Source: Auanema rhodensis (taxonomy: Eukaryota; Nematoda; Chromadorea; Rhabditida; Rhabditidae). Taken from it: 64,000 nt of DNA. The notes beneath the pieces are model-generated. The model saw only the letters and a list, made by a program, of their open reading frames with translations. It had not been told where the DNA came from and made no database searches. Positions within the stretch are counted from its first letter, which is position 1, and each line of letters opens with the position of its first letter. This document shows, one piece after another, positions 1 through 10,762 of the stretch. A program made the position numbers and the translations under genes. The stretch lies in NCBI GenBank assembly GCA_964057225.1, contig OZ059895.1, positions 10,416,001 through 10,480,000 of the forward strand, read 5' to 3'.

Positions 1-292
1 TAGAACGACAAACAATCAATAAAAACGAACAGAGATAAATATACTAACTATAACGATATAGCTACCAAAGCTAATGTCTATAGAAACACAACTCAAAAAA
101 TATAGAACGTACGAGCGAGTACAACAAGTATAGTTAACCACGAGTAACCATATCATCCGTTAAGTTTCACCATTATATCCCTTACATAACTATTCCCTAA
201 CTATAGATCAAAAATAGATCTTAACTATAACTACAGAGTACATAGACTATAACTCAATGTGTGTTACAGTATGAATGATAACTATGTGACAT
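1..292. other. Non-satellite AT-rich flank, no gene seen
   Basis: No segment here matches the satellite monomer in either orientation, and I see no convincing open frame, RNA gene or transposon end. Short words recur: AACTATA appears near 46, 199 and 223, with related ACTATAACT near 246 and AACTAT near 280, and ATAGATC occurs twice between about 204 and 220 separated by a short A-run. This could be degenerate low-complexity sequence or an unrelated decayed repeat. Satellite homology starts abruptly at about 293, so this is best read as the proximal flank of the array or as another insertion whose far side lies outside the window. Confidence 0.6.
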
Positions 293-707
293 TAGAATAT
301 TTAATTTTTCATAAAAATCAAACGAAATAGCAAGTTGAGCCCGCCGGAAAACATGATTACTATGGATATATGCTTACAAAATTTGTTTTAAATTTTTCAA
401 TCAACCCATTCTTAGTTAAATCAGATGTAGCACGTACTTCTAGGACAAAAAATAAAATTTTTTGAATATTTAATTTTTCATAAAAATCGAACAAAATAGC
501 AACTTCAGCCCGCCGGAAAATATGATTAATATGTTTCTGTGCTGACAAAATTTGTTTTACCTTTTTAATCAACTAATTCTTAGTTGAATCAGATGTAGCA
601 CGTACTTCTAGGACGAAAAATAAAACTTTTAGAATATTTAATTTTTCATAAAAATCAAACGAAATAGCAAATTGAACCCACCGCAAAACATGATTACTAT
701 GGATATA
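293..707 (-). repeat. Inverted satellite block at the array edge
   Basis: Read on the minus strand, this is the same satellite as the main array: the GGCGGG box, the GCTATTT(T/C)GTT(C/T)GATTTT core and the CCTAGAAGTACGTGC box appear in the correct order and spacing. It holds about two and a half monomers. The one between about 355 and 560 carries an S2-like head and an S1-like body, and the flanking ones are S1-like. These copies differ from the interior consensus more than interior copies differ from one another; for example they read GAAGTACG where interior copies read GAAATACG, and TCTGATT where S1 reads TCTCATT. A minus-strand open frame of 70 codons (572 to 360) crosses this block. It is the equivalent of the recurring monomer frame, extended here because usual stop codons are absent, and I do not call it a gene. 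Confidence 0.93.
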
Positions 708-1130
708 ATAAAAATTTTGGACTTAAAACGTGGAGAAAACCTATTGAAGTTGGAGAATAAAGTTCAAAACAGTTAAATGAAGTAGATTAAACTCGAATAA
801 TTGTGAAAAACATATTTATATTTTTTTAATGATTGTATTGTTTTAAGGTGTAGAAAGCAGAATGTAAATGGTCGAGCTGCAGAATTAGCTGAACAGTATG
901 AGAAGATGATACAGGAGGAAGTGGCAGTAGTGAACTCTACTTCAACTACAGCTCAAGAAGCTTCAGTCCAGGAACAAGAGGAAGTGCAGTATCCCCATCT
1001 CGTTATATTATCTTTCTTTTATTTATTTCTTTTTTGTTTAGAGCTCTGTTCGTTATGACTCCCGAATGAGCCAATGCCGTGGAATAAAGAAATTATGGTT
1101 TTCCTTCCGGAAGCATCCGCTCATCCTTAC
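708..1130. other. 423-bp non-satellite insertion inside a satellite monomer
   Basis: Minus-oriented satellite stops after GGATATA at 701-707 and resumes with TTCTGTGCTAAC at 1131. Both edges correspond to nearly the same place in the monomer, the variable stretch between the TAATCAT box and the TTTTGT box. The left edge is S1-like and the right edge S2-like. The insert is less AT-biased than the satellite over its exon-like parts and contains the coding remnant annotated separately. I see no terminal inverted repeats, no target-site duplication and no poly-A tail at the edges, so it cannot be assigned to a transposon class. It may be a captured gene fragment, or a piece of the original locus into which the satellite expanded. 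Confidence 0.75.
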
Positions 1131-1164
1131 TTCTGTGCTAACAAAATTTGTTTTACTTTTTTAA
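807..1164 (+). pseudogene. Two-exon-like coding fragment, product unknown
   Basis: A plus-strand frame is open from 807 (just after a TGA at 804-806) to 983 and encodes an acidic Gln/Glu-rich segment including AELAEQYEKMIQEE. A candidate 3' splice site precedes it: a T-rich tract ending in AAG at 847 or TAG at 853. At 984 a GT follows codon GAA, and at 1040-1041 an AG ends a strong pyrimidine tract. Removing 984-1041 joins two open frames in phase 0. The second runs SSVRYDSRMSQCRGIKKLWF and onward to a TAA at 1162-1164, whose last codons already lie in satellite. That truncation by satellite suggests a broken gene piece. I do not recognise the family. It may be a host exon pair or part of a transposable-element gene. 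Splicing is inferred from sequence signals only, and the 5' end of the gene is absent. Confidence 0.35.
984..1041 (+). other. Candidate 58-bp intron
   Basis: It starts with GTGCAG, a weak donor, and ends in a long T/C-rich tract finishing TTTGTTTAG, a strong acceptor. Excision keeps the flanking frames open and in phase, whereas reading straight through reaches a TGA at about 1056-1058. The length would suit the short introns typical of insects. The weak donor is the main reason for caution. Confidence 0.35.
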
Positions 1165-1210
1165 TCAACTAATTCTCAGTTGAATAAGATGTAGCACGTA
1201 CTTCTAGGAC
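1131..1210 (-). repeat. Inverted satellite fragment resuming after the insert
   Basis: The sequence starts TTCTGTGCTAAC and matches, on the minus strand, the S2-type head preceded by the S1-like tail (AATTAGTTGATT reversed) and the CCTAGAAGTACGTGC box. It continues the block at 293-707 after the insert and ends where the orientation flips. Confidence 0.9.
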
Positions 1211-1244
1211 AAGAAAGTTTATTTTTAGCCCTAGAAATACGTGC
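1194..1244. repeat. Imperfect inverted repeat at the array orientation switch
   Basis: The left arm 1194-1210 (GCACGTACTTCTAGGAC) is the reverse complement of the right arm 1228-1244 (GCCCTAGAAATACGTGC) at 15 of 17 positions. The arms are separated by a 17-bp AT-rich spacer at 1211-1227. Both arms are the same monomer box, CCTAGAAATACGTGC, from two monomers facing opposite ways. This is therefore the breakpoint of an inversion or head-to-head junction inside the satellite. A fold-back stem could form here. Confidence 0.85.
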
Positions 1245-1803
1245 AAGATCTCATGCAACTTAAAATTAACTGTTTAATAATATAAATTAAGTTTTGTGAG
1301 CATATATCTATAGTATTCATGTTTCGCGGCAGGCTCAACTTGCTATTTCCTTTGATTTTTATAAAAAATAAAATATTCTAAAAATTTTGTTTTTTGTCCT
1401 AGAAGTATGCGCTACATTTCATTTAACTAAGCATTAGTTGATTGATAAGATAAATAAATTTTGTTAGCACAGAAACATATTAATCATATTTTACGGCGGG
1501 CTGAAGTTTCTATTTTATTCGATTATTAAGAAAAATGAAATTTTTTAAAATGTTTATTTCTAGCCCTAGAAATACGTGCAACATCTTACTCACCTCAAAA
1601 TCAACTGTTTGATAATATAAATTAGGTTTTGTGAGCATATACCCATAGTTATCATGTTTTGCGGCGTGCTCAAGTTGCTATTTTGTTCGATTTTTATGAA
1701 AAATTAAATATTTTGAAATGTTTATTTTTCGCCCTAGAAATACGTGCAACATCTTATTATCTAAGAAAACTTGAAAATTAAATGATTGAAAGAGTAAACA
1801 AGA
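1211..1803 (+). repeat. Diverged edge monomers of the forward array
   Basis: The first three to four forward monomers carry many private changes: TTCGCGGCAGGC in place of the usual GCGGCGGG region near 1324, GAAGTATGCGC near 1401, and ATTCGATTATTAAG near 1518. An S1-head/S2-tail hybrid begins near 1627 with the CATATACCC and GCGGCGTGCTC variants. That hybrid class is next seen only at about 14256, so it existed before the present interior was homogenised. The pattern fits an old array margin escaping unequal exchange. Confidence 0.85.
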
Positions 1804-4800
1804 TTTTGTTAGCACAGAAACATATTAATCATATTTTAAGGCGGGCTCAAGTTGCTATTTTGTTCAATTTTCATGAAAAAATAAAAATTTTAAAATGTTT
1901 ATTTCTAGCCCTAGAAATACGTGCAACATCTTACTCAACTCAAAATCAACTGTTTGATAATATAAATTAGGTTTTGTGAGCATATATCCATAGTAATCAT
2001 GTTTTGCGGCGGGTTCAACTTGCTATTTCGTTTGATTTTTATGAAAAATTAAATATTCTAAGACTTTTATTTCTTGTCCTAGAATTACGTGCTACATCTC
2101 ATTAAACTAAAAATTAGTTGATTGAGAAGGAAAAACAAATTTTGTTAGCACAGAACCATATTAATCATATTTTCCGGCGGGCTCAAGTTGCTATTTTGTT
2201 CGATTTTCATGAAAAAATAAAAATTTTTAAATGTTTATTTTTCGCCCTTGAAAAACGTGCAACATCTTATTATCTAAGAAAACTTGAAAATTAAATGATT
2301 GAAAAAGTAAACCAGATTTTGTTAGCACAGAAACATATCAATCATATTTTAAGGCGGGCTCAAGTTGCTATTTTGTTCAATTTTCATGAAAAAATAAAAA
2401 TTTTAAAATGTTTATTTTTAGCCCTAGAAATACGTGCAACATCTTATTATCTAAGAAAATTTGAAAATTAAATAATTGAAAAAGTAAAACAGATTTTGTT
2501 AGCACAGAAACATATTAATCATATTTTAAGGCGGGCTCAAGTTGCTATTTTGTTCGATTTTCATGAAAAAATAAAAATTTTAAAATGTTTATTTTTAGCC
2601 CTAGAAATACGTGCAACATCTTACTCAACTCAAAATCAACTGTTTGATAATATAAATTAGGTTTTGTGAGCATATATCCATAGCAATCATGTTTTGCGGC
2701 GGGTTCAACTTGCTATTTCGTTTGATTTTTATGAAAAATTAAATATTCTAAAAATTTTATTTCTTGTCCTAGAAATACGTGCTACATCTCATTAAACTAA
2801 GAATTAGTTGATTGAGGAGGCAAAACAAATTTTGTTAGCACAGAACCATATTAATCATATTTTCCGGCGGGCTTAAGTTGCTATTTTGTTCGATTTTCAT
2901 GAATAAATAAAATTTTTAAAATGTTTATTTTTAGCCCTAGAAAAACGTGCAACATCTTATTATCTAAGAAAATTTGAAAATTAAATGATGGAAAAAGTAA
3001 AACAGATTTTGTTAGCACAGAAACATATTAATCATATTTTAAGGCGGGCTCAAGTTGCTATTTTGTTCGATTTTCATGAAAAAATAATAATTTTAAAATG
3101 TTTATTTTTAGCCCTAGAAATACGTGCAACATCTTACTCAACTCAAAATCAACTGTTTGATAATATAAATTAGGTTTTGTGAGCATATATCCATAGTAAT
3201 CATGTTTTGCGGCGGGTTCAACTTGCTATTTCGTTTGATTTTTATGAAAAATTAAATATTCTAAGACTTTTATTTCTTGTCCTAGAATTACGTGCTACAT
3301 CTCATTAAACTAAGAATTAGTTGATTGAGAAGGCAAAACAAATTTTGTTAGCACAGAACCATATTAATCATATTTTCCGGCGGGCTCAAGTTGCTATTTT
3401 GTTCGATTTTCATGAAAAAATAAAAATTTTAAAATGTTTATTTTTAGCCCTAGAAATACGTGCAACATCTTACTCAACTCAAAATCAACTGTTTGATAAT
3501 ATGAATTAGGTTTTGTGAGCATATATCCATAGTAATCATGTTTTGCGGCGGGTTCAACTTGCTATTTCGTTTGATTTTTATGAAAAATTAAATATTCTAA
3601 GACTTTTATTTCTTGTCCTAGAATTACGTGCTACATCTCATTAAACTAAGAATTAGTTGATTGAGAAGGCAAAACAAATTTTGTTAGCACAGAACCATAT
3701 TAATCATATTTTCCGGCGGGCTCAAGTTGCTATTTTGTTCGATTTTCATGAAAAAATAAAAATTTTAAAATGTTTATTTTTAGCCCTAGAAATACGTGCA
3801 ACATCTTATTATCTAAGAAAATTTGGAAATTAAATAATTGAAAAAGTAAAACAGATTTTGTTAGCACAGAAACATATTAATCATATTTTAAGGCGGGCTC
3901 AAGTTGCTATTTTGTTCGATTTTCATGAAAAAATAAAAATTTTAAAATGTTTATTTTTAGCCCTAGAAATACGTGCAACATCTTACTCAACTCAAAATCA
4001 ACTGTTTGATAAAATAAATTAGGTTTTGTGAGCATATATCCATAGTGATCATGTTTTGCGGCGGGTTCAACTTGCTATTTCGTTTGATTTTTATGAAAAA
4101 TTAAATATTCTAAGACTTTTATTTCTTGTCCTAGAATTACGTGCTACATCTCATTAAACTAAGAATTAGTTGATTGAGAAGGCAAAACAAATTTTGTTAG
4201 CACAGAACCATATTAATCATATTTTCCGGCGGGCTCAAGTTGCTATTTTGTTCGATTTTCATGAAAAAATAAAAATTTTTAAATGTTTATTTTTCGCCCT
4301 TGAAAAACGTGCAACATCTTACTCAACTCAAAATCAACTGTTTGATAATATAAATTAGGTTTTGTGAGCATATATCCATAGTAATCATGTTTTGCGGCGG
4401 GTTCAACTTGCTATTTCGTTTGATTTTTATGAAAAATTAAATATTCTAAGACTTTTATTTCTTGTCCTAGAATTACGTGCTACATCTCATTAAACTAAGA
4501 ATTAGTTGATTGAGAAGGCAAAACAAATTTTGTTAGCACAGAACCATATTAATCATATTTTCCGGCGGGCTCAAGTTGCTATTTTGTTCGATTTTCATGA
4601 AAAAATAAAAATTTTTAAATGTTTATTTTTCGCCCTTGAAAAACGTGCAACATCTTATTATCTAAGAAAACTTGAAAATTAAATGATTGAAAAAGTAAAC
4701 CAGATTTTGTTAGCACAGAAACATATCAATCATATTTTAAGGCGGGCTCAAGTTGCTATTTTGTTCAATTTTCATGAAAAAATAAAAATTTTAAAATGTT

Positions 4801-5394
4801 TATTTTTAGCCCTAGAAATACGTGCAACATCTTATTATCTAAGAAAATTTGAAAATTAAATAATTGAAAAAGTAAAACAGATTTTGTTAGCACAGAAACA
4901 TATTAATCATATTTTAAGGCGGGCTCAAGTTGCTATTTTGTTCGATTTTCATGAAAAAATAAAAATTTTAAAATGTTTATTTTTAGCCCTAGAAATACGT
5001 GCAACATCTTACTCAACTCAAAATCAACTGTTTGATAATATAAATTAGGTTTTGTGAGCATATATCCATAGCAATCATGTTTTGCGGCGGGTTCAACTTG
5101 CTATTTCGTTTGATTTTTATGAAAAATTAAATATTCTAAAAATTTTATTTCTTGTCCTAGAAATACGTGCTACATCTCATTAAACTAAGAATTAGTTGAT
5201 TGAGGAGGCAAAACAAATTTGGTTAGCACAGAACCATATTAATCATATTTTCCGGCGGGCTTAAGTTGCTATTTTGTTCGATTTTCATGAATAAATAAAA
5301 TTTTTAAAATGTTTATTTTTAGCCCTAGAAAAACGTGCAACATCTTATTATCTAAGAAAATTTGAAAATTAAATGATGGAAAAAGTAAAACAGA
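1804..5394 (+). repeat. Mosaic block with a 2388-bp offset duplication
   Basis: The block alternates S1, S2 and S3 in runs of 336, 849 and 1203 bp. S1 copies carry a local variant with CTAAGACTTTTATTTC and GAATTACGTG (near 2070, 3272, 3608, 4121 and 4457). Sequence from about 2050 to 3190 recurs at about 4438 to 5578 with an offset of 2388 bp. It includes the private variants CGCCCTTGAAAAACG, ACATATCAATC and ATGATGGAAAAAG. This block is the transition from the diverged edge to the homogenised interior. Confidence 0.8.
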
Positions 5395-8300
5395 TTTTGT
5401 TAGCACAGAAACATATTAATCATATTTTAAGGCGGGCTCAAGTTGCTATTTTGTTCGATTTTCATGAAAAAATAATAATTTTAAAATGTTTATTTTTAGC
5501 CCTAGAAATACGTGCAACATCTTACTCAACTCAAAATCAACTGTTTGATAATATAAATTAGGTTTTGTGAGCATATATCCATAGCAATCATGTTTTGCGG
5601 CGGGTTCAACTTGCTATTTCGTTTGATTTTTATGAAAAATTAAATATTCTAAAAATTTTATTTCTTGTCCTAGAAATACGTGCTACATCTCATTAAACTA
5701 AGAATTAGTTAATTGAGGAGGCAAAACAAATTTTGTTAGCACAGAACCATATTAATCATATTTTCCGGCGGGCTTAAGTTGCTATTTTGTTCGATTTTCA
5801 TGAAAAAATAAAAATTTTTAAATGTTTATTTTTCGCCCTAGAAATACGTGCAACATCTTATTATCTAAGAAAACTTGAAAATTAAATGATTGAAAAAGTA
5901 AACCAGATTTTGTTAGCACAGAAACATATTAATCATATTTTAAGGCGGGCTCAAGTTGCTATTTTGTTCGATTTTCATGAAAAAATAAAAATTTTAAAAT
6001 GTTTATTTTTAGCCCTAGAAATACGTGCAACATCTTACTCAACTCAAAATCAACTGTTTGATAATATAAATTAGGTTTTGTGAACATATATCCATAGTAA
6101 TCATGTTTTGCGGCGGGTTCAACTTGCTATTTCGTTTGATTTTTATGAAAAATTAAATATTCTAAATTTTTTATTTCTTGTCCTAGAAATACGTGCTACA
6201 TCTCATTAAACTAAGAATTAGTTGATTGAAAAGGCAAAACAAATTTTGTTAGCACAGAACCATATTAATCATATTTTCCGGCGGGCTTAAGTTGCTATTT
6301 TGTTCGATTTTCATGAAAAAATAAAAATTTTTAAATGTTTATTTTTCGCCCTAGAAATACGTGCAACATCTTATTATCTAAGAAAACTTGAAAATTAAAT
6401 GATTGAAAAAGTAAACCAGATTTTGTTAGCACAGAAACATATTAATCATATTTAATGGCGGGCTCAAGTTGCTATTTTGTTCGATTTTCATGAAAAAATA
6501 AAAATTTTAAAATGTTTATTTTTAGCCCTAGAAATACGTGCAACATCTTACTCAACTCAAAATCAACTGTTTGATAATATAAATTAGGTGTTGTGAGCAT
6601 ATATCCATAGTAATCATGTTTTGCGGCGGGTTCAACTTGCTATTTCGTTTGATTTTTATGAAAAATTAAATATTCTAAAAATTTTATTTCTTGTCCTAGA
6701 AATACGTGCTACATCTCATTAAACTAAGAATTAGTTAATTGAGGAGGCAAAACAAATTTTGTTAGCACAGAACCATATTAATCATATTTTCCGGCGGGCT
6801 TAAGTTGCTATTTTGTTCGATTTTCATGAAAAAATAAAAATTTTTAAATGTTTATTTTTCGCCCTAGAAATACGTGCAACATCTTATTATCTAAGAAAAC
6901 TTGAAAATTAAATGATTGAAAAAGTAAACCAGATTTTGTTAGCACAGAAACATATTAATCATATTTTAAGGCGGGCTCAAGTTGCTATTTTGTTCGATTT
7001 TCATGAAAAAATAAAAATTTTAAAATGTTTATTTTTAGCCCTAGAAATACGTGCAACATCTTACTCAACTCAAAATCAACTGTTTGATAATATAAATTAG
7101 GTGTTGTGAGCATATATCCATAGTAATCATGTTTTGCGGCGGGTTCAACTTGCTATTTCGTTTGATTTTTATGAAAAATTAAATATTCTAAATTTTTTAT
7201 TTCTTGTCCTAGAAATACGTGCTACATCTCATTAAACTAAGAATTAGTTGATTGAAAAGGCAAAACAAATTTTGTTAGCACAGAACCATGTTAATCATAT
7301 TTTCCGGCGGGCTCAAGTTGCTATTTTGTTCGATTTTCATGAAAAAATAAAAATTTTAAAATGTTTATTTTTAGCCCTAGAAATACGTGCAACATCTTAC
7401 TCAACTCAAAATCAACTGTTTGATAATATAAATTAGGTTTTGTGAGCATATATCTATAGTAATCATGTTTTGCGGGGGGTTCAACTTGCTATTTCGTTTG
7501 ATTTTTATGAAAAATTAAATATTCTAAGACTTTTATTTCTTGTCCTAGAAATACGTGCTACATCTCTTTAAACTAAGAATTAGTTGATTGAAAAGGCAAA
7601 ACAAATTTTGTTAGCACAGAACCATATTAATCATATTTTCCGGCGGGCTTAAGTTGCTATTTTGTTCGATTTTCATGAAAAAATAAAAGTTTTAAAATGT
7701 TTATTTTTAGCCCTAGAAATACGTGCAACATCTTATTATCTAAGAAAACTTGAAAATTAAATGATTGAAAAAGTAAAACAGATTTTGTTAGCACAGAAAC
7801 ATATTAATCATATTTTAAGGCGGGCTCAAGTTGCTATTTTGTTCGATTTTCATGAAAAAATAAAAATTTTAAAATGTTTATTTTTAGCCCTAGAAATACG
7901 TGCAACATCTTACTCAACTCAAAATCAACTGTTTGATAATATAAATTAGATTTTGTGAGCATATATCCATAGTAATCATGTTTTGCGGGGGGTTCAACTT
8001 GCTATTTCGTTTGATTTTTATGAAAAATTAAATATTCTAAGACTTTTATTTCTTGTCCTAGAAATACGTGCTACATCTCTTTAAACTAAGAATTAGTTGA
8101 TTGAAAAGGCAAAACAAATTTTGTTAGCACAGAACCATATTAATCATATTTTCCGGCGGGCTTAAGTTGCTATTTTGTTCGATTTTCATGAAAAAATAAA
8201 AGTTTTAAAATGTTTATTTTTAGCCCTAGAAATACGTGCAACATCTTATTATCTAAGAAAACTTGAAAATTAAATGATTGAAAAAGTAAAACAGATTTTG

Positions 8301-8631
8301 TTAGCACAGAAACATATTAATCATATTTTAAGGCGGGCTCAAGTTGCTATTTTGTTCGAATTTCATGAAAAAATAAAAATTTTAAAATGTTTATTTTTAG
8401 CCCTAGAAATACGTGCAACATCTTACTCAACTCAAAATCAACTGTTTGATAATATAAATTAGGTGTTGTGAGCATATATCCATAGTAATCATGTTTTGCG
8501 GCGGGTTCAACTTGCTATTTCGTTTGATTTTTATGAAAAATTAAATATTCTAAATTTTTTATTTCTTGTCCTAGAAATACGTGCTACATCTCATTAAACT
8601 AAGAATTAGTTGATTGAAAAGGCAAAACAAA

Positions 8632-8799
8632 TTTTGTTAGCACAGAACCATGTTAATCATATTTTCCGGCGGGCTCAAGTTGCTATTTTGTTCGATTTTC
8701 ATGAAAAAATAAAAATTTTAAAATGTTTATTTTTAGCCCTAGAAATACGTGCAACATCTTACTCAACTCAAAATCAACTGTTTGATAATATAAATTAGG
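8632..8799 (+). repeat. Reference S3 monomer (168 bp)
   Basis: This is the type copy of class S3. The head is TTTTGTTAGCACAGAACC, then a TTTTCCGGCGGGCTCAAG box (many S3 copies have TTTTAAGG or TTTTACGG), then TTCGATTTTCATG, then GCCCTAGAAATACGTGC, and the tail ACTCAACTCAAAATCAACTG that ends in AATTAGG. S3 is followed by S1 in every HOR I examined. The tail ends an otherwise open frame with TAG. Confidence 0.9.
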
Positions 8800-8967
8800 T
8801 TTTGTGAGCATATATCTATAGTAATCATGTTTTGCGGGGGGTTCAACTTGCTATTTCGTTTGATTTTTATGAAAAATTAAATATTCTAAGACTTTTATTT
8901 CTTGTCCTAGAAATACGTGCTACATCTCTTTAAACTAAGAATTAGTTGATTGAAAAGGCAAAACAAA
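8800..8967 (+). repeat. Reference S1 monomer (168 bp)
   Basis: Class S1 has the head TTTTGTGAGCATATATC, then a TCATGTTTTGCGG box, TTCAACTTGCTATTTCG, TTTGATTTTTATG, GTCCTAGAAATACGTGC and the tail ATTAGTTGATTGA leading into GGCAAAACAAA. Over the 90 bp from CGG to ACATCT it differs from S2/S3 at 14 positions by hand count. This copy carries GCGGGGGG instead of the usual GCGGCGGG, a marker for the 1362-bp duplication. Confidence 0.9.
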
Positions 8968-9144
8968 TTTTGTTAGCACAGAACCATATTAATCATATTT
9001 TCCGGCGGGCTTAAGTTGCTATTTTGTTCGATTTTCATGAAAAAATAAAAGTTTTAAAATGTTTATTTTTAGCCCTAGAAATACGTGCAACATCTTATTA
9101 TCTAAGAAAACTTGAAAATTAAATGATTGAAAAAGTAAAACAGA
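8968..9144 (+). repeat. Reference S2 monomer (177 bp)
   Basis: Class S2 shares the S3 head and core but ends TTATTATCTAAGAAAACTTG, then AAAATTAAATGATTGAAAAAG, making it 9 bp longer. Together with the preceding S3 and S1 it completes the 513-bp trimer at 8632-9144. S2 copies also run consecutively elsewhere, for example between about 27860 and 28400, so the trimer is expanded locally by S2 amplification. Confidence 0.9.
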
Positions 9145-9780
9145 TTTTGTTAGCACAGAAACATATTAATCATATTTTAAGGCGGGCTCAAGTTGCTATT
9201 TTGTTCGATTTTCATGAAAAAATAAAAATTTTAAAATGTTTATTTTTAGCCCTAGAAATACGTGCAACATCTTACTCAACTCAAAATCAACTGTTTGATA
9301 ATATAAATTAGATTTTGTGAGCATATATCCATAGTAATCATGTTTTGCGGGGGGTTCAACTTGCTATTTCGTTTGATTTTTATGAAAAATTAAATATTCT
9401 AAGACTTTTATTTCTTGTCCTAGAAATACGTGCTACATCTCTTTAAACTAAGAATTAGTTGATTGAAAAGGCAAAACAAATTTTGTTAGCACAGAACCAT
9501 ATTAATCATATTTTCCGGCGGGCTTAAGTTGCTATTTTGTTCGATTTTCATGAAAAAATAAAAGTTTTAAAATGTTTATTTTTAGCCCTAGAAATACGTG
9601 CAACATCTTATTATCTAAGAAAACTTGAAAATTAAATGATTGAAAAAGTAAAACAGATTTTGTTAGCACAGAAACATATTAATCATATTTTAAGGCGGGC
9701 TCAAGTTGCTATTTTGTTCGAATTTCATGAAAAAATAAAAATTTTAAAATGTTTATTTTTAGCCCTAGAAATACGTGCAA

Positions 9781-10762
9781 CATCTTACTCAACTCAAAAT
9801 TAACTGTTTGATAATATTAATTAGGTTTTGTGAGCATATATCCATAGTAATCTTTTTTTTCGGCGGGTTCAACTTGCTATTTCGTTTGATTTTTATGAAA
9901 AATTAAATATTCTAAGACTTTTATTTCTTGTACTAGAAATACGTGCTACATCTCATTAAACTAAGAATTAGTTGATTGAGAAGGCAAAACAAATTTTGTT
10001 AGCACAGAAACATATTAATCATATTTTCCGGCGGGCTTAAGTTGCTATTTTGTTCGATTTTCATGAAAAAATAAAAATTTCAAAATGTTTATTTTTAGCC
10101 CTAGAAATACGTGCAACATCTTACTCAACTCAAAATTAACTGTTTGATAATATTAATTAGGTTTTGTGAGCATATATCCATAGTAATCATGTTTTGCGGC
10201 GGGTTCAACTTGCTATTTCGTTTGATTTTTATGAAAAATTAAATATTCTAAGACTTTTATTTCTTGTACTAGAAATACGTGCTACATCTCATTAAACTAA
10301 GAATTAGTTGATTGAGAAGGCAAAACAAATTTTGTTAGCACAGAACCATATTAATCATATTTTCCGGCGGGCTCAAGTTGCTATTTTGTTCGATTTTCAT
10401 GAAAAAATAAAAGTTTTAAAATGTTTATTTTTAGCCCTAGAAAACCGTGCAACATCTTACTCAACTCAAAATCAACTGTTTGATAACAATAATTAGGTTT
10501 TGTGAGCATATATCCATAGTAATCATGTTTTGCGGCGGGTTCAACTTGCTATTTCGTTTGATTTTTATGAAAAATTAAATATTCTAAAAATTTTATTTCC
10601 TGTCCTAGAAATACGTGCTACATCTCATTAAACTAAGAATTAGTTGATTGAAAAGGCAAAACAAATTTGTTAGCACAGAACCATATTAATCATACTTTCC
10701 GGCGGGCTAAAGTTGCTATTTTGTTCGATTTTCATGAAAAAATAAAAATTTTTAAATGTTTA
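9781..10762 (+). repeat. Variant block with AATTAACTG tails and CTTGTACTAG boxes
   Basis: S3 tails here read CAAAATTAACTG and ATATTAATTAGG, and S1 boxes read CTTGTACTAG instead of CTTGTCCTAG. One S1 copy near 9849 has lost the ATGTTTTG box to a T-run (TCTTTTTTTTCGG). One S3 near 10487 ends GATAACAATAATTAGG. The same variants return at 35000-37600, so this block and that one share ancestry. Confidence 0.8.

Larger units (their letters stand above)
5395..9780 (+). repeat. 513-bp trimer block with 1362-bp eight-mer duplication
   Basis: S3-S1-S2 trimers succeed each other at 513-bp steps from 5395. Within this block an eight-monomer unit of 1362 bp (two trimers plus one S3-S1 dimer) is duplicated: 7270-8631 and 8632 to about 9780. 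Markers shared at exactly 1362 bp include ACCATGTTAATC (7287 and 8649), the GCGGGGGG variant, and GTTCGAATTTC (near 8357 and 9719). The second copy diverges shortly after 9780. Confidence 0.85.

Noticed and set aside
204-230. ATAGATC direct repeat and AACTATA words as a regulatory site or start of another satellite
   Set aside because: Too short and irregular; expected by chance in AT-rich sequence.
360-572. 70-codon minus-strand frame as a separate gene
   Set aside because: It is the same monomer frame in the inverted edge block. It runs on because a stop is missing and a one-base insertion shifts the last residues.
708-1130. Insert as an intact transposon
   Set aside because: No terminal inverted repeats, target duplication, poly-A tail or recognisable transposase or reverse-transcriptase motif at this length.
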